Positions 60,218 through 64,000 of a stretch of 64,000 nucleotides of DNA are shown here, one piece after another (position 1 is the stretch's first letter; each line of letters opens with the position of its first letter). A program made the translations under genes and the position numbers. The notes below the pieces were generated by a model that worked only from the letters and a program-made list of their open reading frames with translations, had not been told where the DNA came from and made no database searches. The stretch is from DASQPA01 sp963757335 (GTDB lineage: Bacteria; Acidobacteriota; Thermoanaerobaculia; Multivoradales; UBA5704), in assembly GCA_963757335.1 (NCBI GenBank), contig CAVWRJ010000002.1, positions 372,001-436,000 on the forward strand, given 5' to 3'.

Positions 60218-62404
60218 GTGGAGGAGCCGCCTCCCGCCGGGCGGCGTCCGTCGCTCCTCCGGGCGCTTCTCTGGACGGCCGTGGCCCTCGCCACGGCCGC
60301 CGTCGCCCTGATCGTTGCCGGCCCCGGCGCGGGGGGGACTGCCCGGTGGATCCGGGGCCGTTCCAGTTCCGCTCTGCCCGAGGCCCGTGGCGCCCATATC
60401 GCCCATGGCTCCCCCGGCTCCGATATCCTCCTGGTCACCATCGACACTCTGCGCGCCGACAGCCTGGGTTTCGCCGGCAACCGCCGGGTGGAGACCCCGG
60501 TCCTCGACCGTCTCGCCGCCGCCGGGCGGGTGTTCACCAGCGCCCACGCGCACAACGTCATCACGCTCCCCTCGCACACCAACATCCTGACCGGGCTCTA
60601 TCCGTTCCAGCACGGGGTGCGCGAGAACAGCGGTTTCACGCTCTCCTCCAAGGTCCCGACCCTCGCCACCATCCTCAAGCAGGCCGGTTATGCCACGGGT
60701 GCGTTCGTCGGCGCCTACCCGCTCGACAGCCATTACGGCCTCGCCCACGGGTTCGACGTCTACGACGACCGTTTCCCGCGCGGCGACAACCCGGACGAGT
60801 TCACCATCGCCGAGCGGCGGGGCAACGAGGTGGTGACGCCGGCCCTCGCCTGGTGGAACGCCCACCGCGGCGGCCGCCGGTTCCTCTGGGTCCATCTCTA
60901 CGATCCCCACGCTTCCTACGAGCCGCCGGAACCCTTCGCCAGCCGCTACCGGGACCGCCCCTATCTCGGCGAGATCGCCGCCGTCGACTCCTTCCTCGCC
61001 CCGCTCTTGACCCCGCTCCTCGATCACAAAGAGCCGCCCGCCCTGGTGATCGTGACCGGAGACCACGGGGAGGCCCTGGGCGACCATGGCGAGCTCACCC
61101 ACGGGCTCTTCGCCTACGAGGCGACCTTGAAGATCCCCTTAATTGTCTGGGGGCCGGGGATCGAGCCGGGACAAGACGGCCGCGATGCCCGTCACGTGGA
61201 CATCGTGCCCACCTTCCTCTCCGCCCTGGGAGTGGCGCTGCCCCCGGGGCTCCCGGGGCGCTCCCTGCTGCTCCCGGCGGTGCGGCAGGACTCCTACTTC
61301 GAATCGCTCACCACTGCCTTGAACCGCGGCTGGGCGCCGCTCCGCGGGATGCTCCGCGGCCACGAGAAGCTCGTCGACCTGCCGCTCCCCGAGCTCTACA
61401 ACCTGGACGACGATCCCCAGGAGGTGCACAACCTCTACGACCGCGACCGGCCGACCGCCCGTGCCCTCGCGAGCGCGCTGCCGGCGGAGTCGCGCTGGCC
61501 GCCCGCCAAGGGGGCGGTCACCCCCGAGGAGGAAGCTCGGCTGCGGAGCCTCGGCTATGCCGGCGGCCGCTCTACCGCGACGGCGGGGAAGACCTACACG
61601 GCGGCCGACGACCCCAAAACCCTGATCGCCGTCGACCGGAAGCTCCACGACGTCGTCGACGCCTACTCCCGCCACCGCTACGCCGAGGCGGTGCGGCTGG
61701 CGCGCGAGTGCATCGCCGCCCGCCCCGACCTTTCGGAGGCCTCCGAGCACCTCGCCCTTGCTCTGCGCCAGCTGGAGCGGCCGGAGGAGGCGATCCAGGC
61801 GCTCCGCGCTGCGCTCGCCCGCGGCGGCGACCGCGACTCGCTCTCCCTCCAGCTCGGTCTCGCCCTTTCCGAGGCCGGGAGGCCCGCGGAGGCCATCGCG
61901 GTGCTCTCGCCCCTGGCCGCCGAGGGCGGCACGGAGTCGGCGGAGGTGCTCTCCGCCCTCGGGATCGCGCTCTCCGACGCGGGCAGGAACCCCGAGGCCT
62001 TAAAGACCCTCGAACGGGCGAGGAAGGCCGAGCCGGAGAACCCCAAGACACAGGAGGACCTGGGGATCGTCCTCCTGCGGATGAACCGCCGCGACGCTGC
62101 CCGCGACCACCTGCGCCAGGCCCTGGCCCAGAACCCCCGGCTCCCTATCTCCTGGAACACCCTGGGGGTCGCCCTCTTCCAGGGCGGCGACGCCGCGGGA
62201 GCCCTGGACGCCTGGCAGCGGGCGGTCGCGCTCGATCCGCGCCAGGTGGACGCGCTCTACAACATCGGCCTCGTGGCGGCGGAAGCGGGTCGGGCCGCGG
62301 AGGCGAGAAACGCGCTCGAACAGTTCATCCGCACCGCGCCGCCCGGCCGCTGGAACGGCGAGCTCGCGCGGGCCCGGCAGGTTCTCACCCATCTGGGGGG
62401 TTAG
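60218..62404 (+). CDS. Membrane-anchored sulfatase-superfamily protein fused to TPR
   Basis: 728 residues, GTG start. An N-terminal membrane segment (LLWTAVALATAAVALIVAGP) anchors an alkaline-phosphatase/sulfatase-fold domain (residues about 70-410): ILLVTIDTLRADSLGFAGNR (metal Asp), NVITLPSHTNILTGLYPFQH (nucleophile region with Thr, not Cys/Ser), WVHLYDPHASYEPP, IVTGDHGEALGDHGELTHG and LYNLDDDPQEVHNL. Residues about 450-728 are TPR units. The lack of the formylglycine Cys/Ser makes a classic sulfatase unlikely; a phospho- or sulfo-transferase-like reaction by Thr is possible. It is co-transcribed with the TPR gene upstream and the paralogue downstream. Confidence 0.85.
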   Translation: MEEPPPAGRRPSLLRALLWTAVALATAAVALIVAGPGAGGTARWIRGRSSSALPEARGAHIAHGSPGSDILLVTIDTLRADSLGFAGNRRVETPVLDRLAAAGRVFTSAHAHNVITLPSHTNILTGLYPFQHGVRENSGFTLSSKVPTLATILKQAGYATGAFVGAYPLDSHYGLAHGFDVYDDRFPRGDNPDEFTIAERRGNEVVTPALAWWNAHRGGRRFLWVHLYDPHASYEPPEPFASRYRDRPYLGEIAAVDSFLAPLLTPLLDHKEPPALVIVTGDHGEALGDHGELTHGLFAYEATLKIPLIVWGPGIEPGQDGRDARHVDIVPTFLSALGVALPPGLPGRSLLLPAVRQDSYFESLTTALNRGWAPLRGMLRGHEKLVDLPLPELYNLDDDPQEVHNLYDRDRPTARALASALPAESRWPPAKGAVTPEEEARLRSLGYAGGRSTATAGKTYTAADDPKTLIAVDRKLHDVVDAYSRHRYAEAVRLARECIAARPDLSEASEHLALALRQLERPEEAIQALRAALARGGDRDSLSLQLGLALSEAGRPAEAIAVLSPLAAEGGTESAEVLSALGIALSDAGRNPEALKTLERARKAEPENPKTQEDLGIVLLRMNRRDAARDHLRQALAQNPRLPISWNTLGVALFQGGDAAGALDAWQRAVALDPRQVDALYNIGLVAAEAGRAAEARNALEQFIRTAPPGRWNGELARARQVLTHLGG

Positions 62405-62408
62405 CGGG

Positions 62409-64000
62409 ATGAGGCGGCGCTCGCTCTTCTCCGGGCTGGCCGGGATCGTCGGCATGGCCGGGATCGTCGGGATGGCCGGGATCGTCGCCCTCGTCAGCCT
62501 GGCCGGCTGCCGGCACGAGCGGACCTACCCGGGGGCGCCGATCGTCCTCATTTCGATCGATACCCTGCGCTCGGATCACCTCCCCGCTTATGGCTACAAG
62601 GGGGTCGAGACCCCGGCGATCGACGCCCTCCGCGCCGACGCCATTCTCTGCGAGCGAGCCTTCAGCCACTATCCGATCACCCTCCCCTCGCACGCCTCGA
62701 TCCTCTCCGGGCTCCTGCCGACCCAGCATGGGGTACGCGACAACGTCGGTTACCCCTATGATGGCGACCGGCACCCCACCTTGGCCCGCCTGCTGAAAAG
62801 CGCTGGCTACGAGACCGGGGGAGCGGTCTCGACCTTCATCCTCCGCCGGGCGACCGGCATCGCCGCCGGCTTCGACTTCTACGAGGACTCGATCGCCGTC
62901 CAGGGCGGCGAGCGCCTGGACGAGCTCCAGCGGCCGGGTACCGAGGCCGCCCGGCTGGGGCTCGACTGGATCCGCGGCCGTTCGGAGAAGCCCTTCTTCT
63001 TCTTCCTCCACCTCTACGAGCCGCACACGCCCTACACCCCGCCCGAACCCTGGCGCTCGCGCTACCGGGAGCGCCCCTACGACGGCGAGATCGCCACCGC
63101 CGACTCGATCGTCGGCGACTTCCTCCGCGAGCTTAAGCGGCTGGGGATCTACGACCGCGCCGTCGTCGTCCTCCTCTCCGACCACGGGGAGGGCCTCTCC
63201 GAGCACGGCGAGCGGCAGCACGGCTTCCTCCTCTATCGCGAAACTTTGCAGGTGCCGCTCCTCCTCAAGCTCCCGGGCGCCGCCCGGAAGGGCGAGACGA
63301 TCACCGTGCCGGTCGGCCTCTTTGACGTCGCCCCTACCCTCCTCGCCCTGGCCGGGGTCGAGCGGCCTCGCGAGATGACCGGCATCCCCCTCCTCGACCT
63401 CCTGGGGAAAGCGGCACCCTCCCGGGACATCTACTCCGAGACCTTCTACCCCCGGCTCCACCTCGGCTGGAGCGACCTGGCCTCTCTCATCGGCGGCCGC
63501 TACCACTACATCGAGGGTCCCGATCCGGAGCTCTACGACCTCGCCTACGACCATGGCGAGCGGGTGAACCTGCGCGACCGGGAGCGGCGTACTTTCGCTG
63601 CCCTCCGCACCGCCCTCAAGCCGTACGACCGCAATCTCCAGGCGCCGCGCGCCGACCCCGAGACGGCACGCAAGCTCGCCTCGCTGGGCTATCTCGGCGG
63701 TTCGGCCGCGGCGAGCCAGGGCGGCCCCCTCCCCGATCCCAAGGGCCAGACCCGGGTGCTCGGAGAGATCGACGACGCCTTCGGCCATCTCGCGGCGGGC
63801 GAGACCGAGCCGGCGATCGCCGGCTTCCGGCGCCTGCTCGCCGCCAACCCCAAGATGGAGGACATCTGGGACAACCTCGGTCTGGCGCTCCAGAAGGAGG
63901 GGCGGCACGAGGAGGCGAGCGCGGCCTTCGCCCAGGCGCTCAAGCTGTCGAACGGCGCCCCCTCGGTCGCCATCGCCGCGGCCAGCTCGCTCATCGCCCT
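62409..64000 (+). CDS. Sulfatase-superfamily/TPR lipoprotein, 3' end beyond window
   Basis: The ATG at 62409 is five bases after the preceding stop; 530 residues are visible and the frame is still open at the end. The lipobox-type signal contains a tandem repeat (LAGIVGMAGIVGMAGIV then ALVSLAGC). The enzyme domain has IVLISIDTLRSDHLPAYGYK, HYPITLPSHASILSGLLPTQ (again Thr in the nucleophile place), FFLHLYEPHTPYTPPEPWRS and VLLSDHGEGLSEHGERQHG. From about residue 440 TPR units begin (DNLGLALQKEGRHEEASAAF). It is a paralogue of the previous gene. Both probably act on a surface glycan or lipid headgroup. Confidence 0.88.
   Translation, partial: MRRRSLFSGLAGIVGMAGIVGMAGIVALVSLAGCRHERTYPGAPIVLISIDTLRSDHLPAYGYKGVETPAIDALRADAILCERAFSHYPITLPSHASILSGLLPTQHGVRDNVGYPYDGDRHPTLARLLKSAGYETGGAVSTFILRRATGIAAGFDFYEDSIAVQGGERLDELQRPGTEAARLGLDWIRGRSEKPFFFFLHLYEPHTPYTPPEPWRSRYRERPYDGEIATADSIVGDFLRELKRLGIYDRAVVVLLSDHGEGLSEHGERQHGFLLYRETLQVPLLLKLPGAARKGETITVPVGLFDVAPTLLALAGVERPREMTGIPLLDLLGKAAPSRDIYSETFYPRLHLGWSDLASLIGGRYHYIEGPDPELYDLAYDHGERVNLRDRERRTFAALRTALKPYDRNLQAPRADPETARKLASLGYLGGSAAASQGGPLPDPKGQTRVLGEIDDAFGHLAAGETEPAIAGFRRLLAANPKMEDIWDNLGLALQKEGRHEEASAAFAQALKLSNGAPSVAIAAASSLIA

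Overview
The window is high-GC DNA (visibly G/C-dominated wobble positions almost everywhere) from a Gram-negative bacterium. An outer-membrane TonB-type receptor with an N-terminal carboxypeptidase-regulatory domain, three tandem secreted VWA-domain proteins, TPR and sulfatase-like fusion proteins and leader peptides of the LxLxxETLxxL...GG type together suggest Acidobacteriota, possibly the Thermoanaerobaculia. This is inferred from gene content; there is no rRNA in the window.

Layout. (1) 1-12.9 kb is an accessory region. It holds surface or glycan-type genes (TPR-like protein, methyltransferase, glycosyltransferase), two toxin-antitoxin-like remnants and a peptide-modification neighbourhood. 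The clearest unit there is a minus-strand grasp-with-spasm operon: gwsG ATP-grasp ligase, an unknown small ORF, gwsS SPASM protein and a 51-residue precursor, closed by a strong hairpin. Two unlinked lanthipeptide-like precursors (6992-7171 and 11490-11624) and a second, MvdD-like ATP-grasp ligase with a small upstream partner lie around it. (2) 13-17.1 kb holds an NmrA-like oxidoreductase, a 21-bp palindromic tandem repeat array, an AT-rich inverted-repeat island, a pterin-dehydratase-like protein, a periplasmic thioredoxin and small secreted proteins. (3) 18.2-27.4 kb is a compact, overlapping defence operon: Vsr nuclease, C5-cytosine methyltransferase, GHKL/MORC-like ATPase, Z1-domain ATPase (frameshifted just after its Walker A motif), DUF4420 PD-(D/E)XK nuclease and AIPR protein. 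(4) 28.07-36.83 kb is an integrative element inserted in tRNA-Phe(GAA). It is bounded by a 48-bp direct repeat, has a tyrosine integrase at one end and arm-type sites at both. It carries two paralogous unknown cargo genes, an AlpA-like regulator, a RepA/AAA ATPase interrupted eight codons before its stop by an IS66 element with a perfect 8-bp target duplication, and an iteron-like TGGGACA array. A VapBC-like antitoxin lies just outside the left att site and a decayed copy lies inside the right one, which suggests serial integration of related elements. (5) 37-47.5 kb is ordinary chromosome: serine hydrolase, UgpC-type ABC ATPase, a GH13-like protein without its catalytic core, aminotransferase, and an acyl-CoA dehydrogenase / MeaB / methylmalonyl-CoA epimerase operon. 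(6) 47.5-64 kb is an envelope block: three tandem VWA paralogues (one frameshifted in a C6 tract), a transglutaminase-TPR lipoprotein, a TonB-dependent receptor with a good promoter and terminator, then a TPR protein and two sulfatase-superfamily/TPR fusions, the last running off the window end.

The genes probably cooperate in three ways: peptide natural-product biosynthesis in region 1, layered phage defence and mobile DNA in regions 3-4, and propionate/branched-chain acyl-CoA catabolism plus surface uptake in regions 5-6. Several disruptions (Z1, VWA2, PIN toxin, the ORF at 4214) are single-base events. For VWA2, which sits in a C6 tract, and for Z1, at a short G run, read-level checking is needed before calling real decay.
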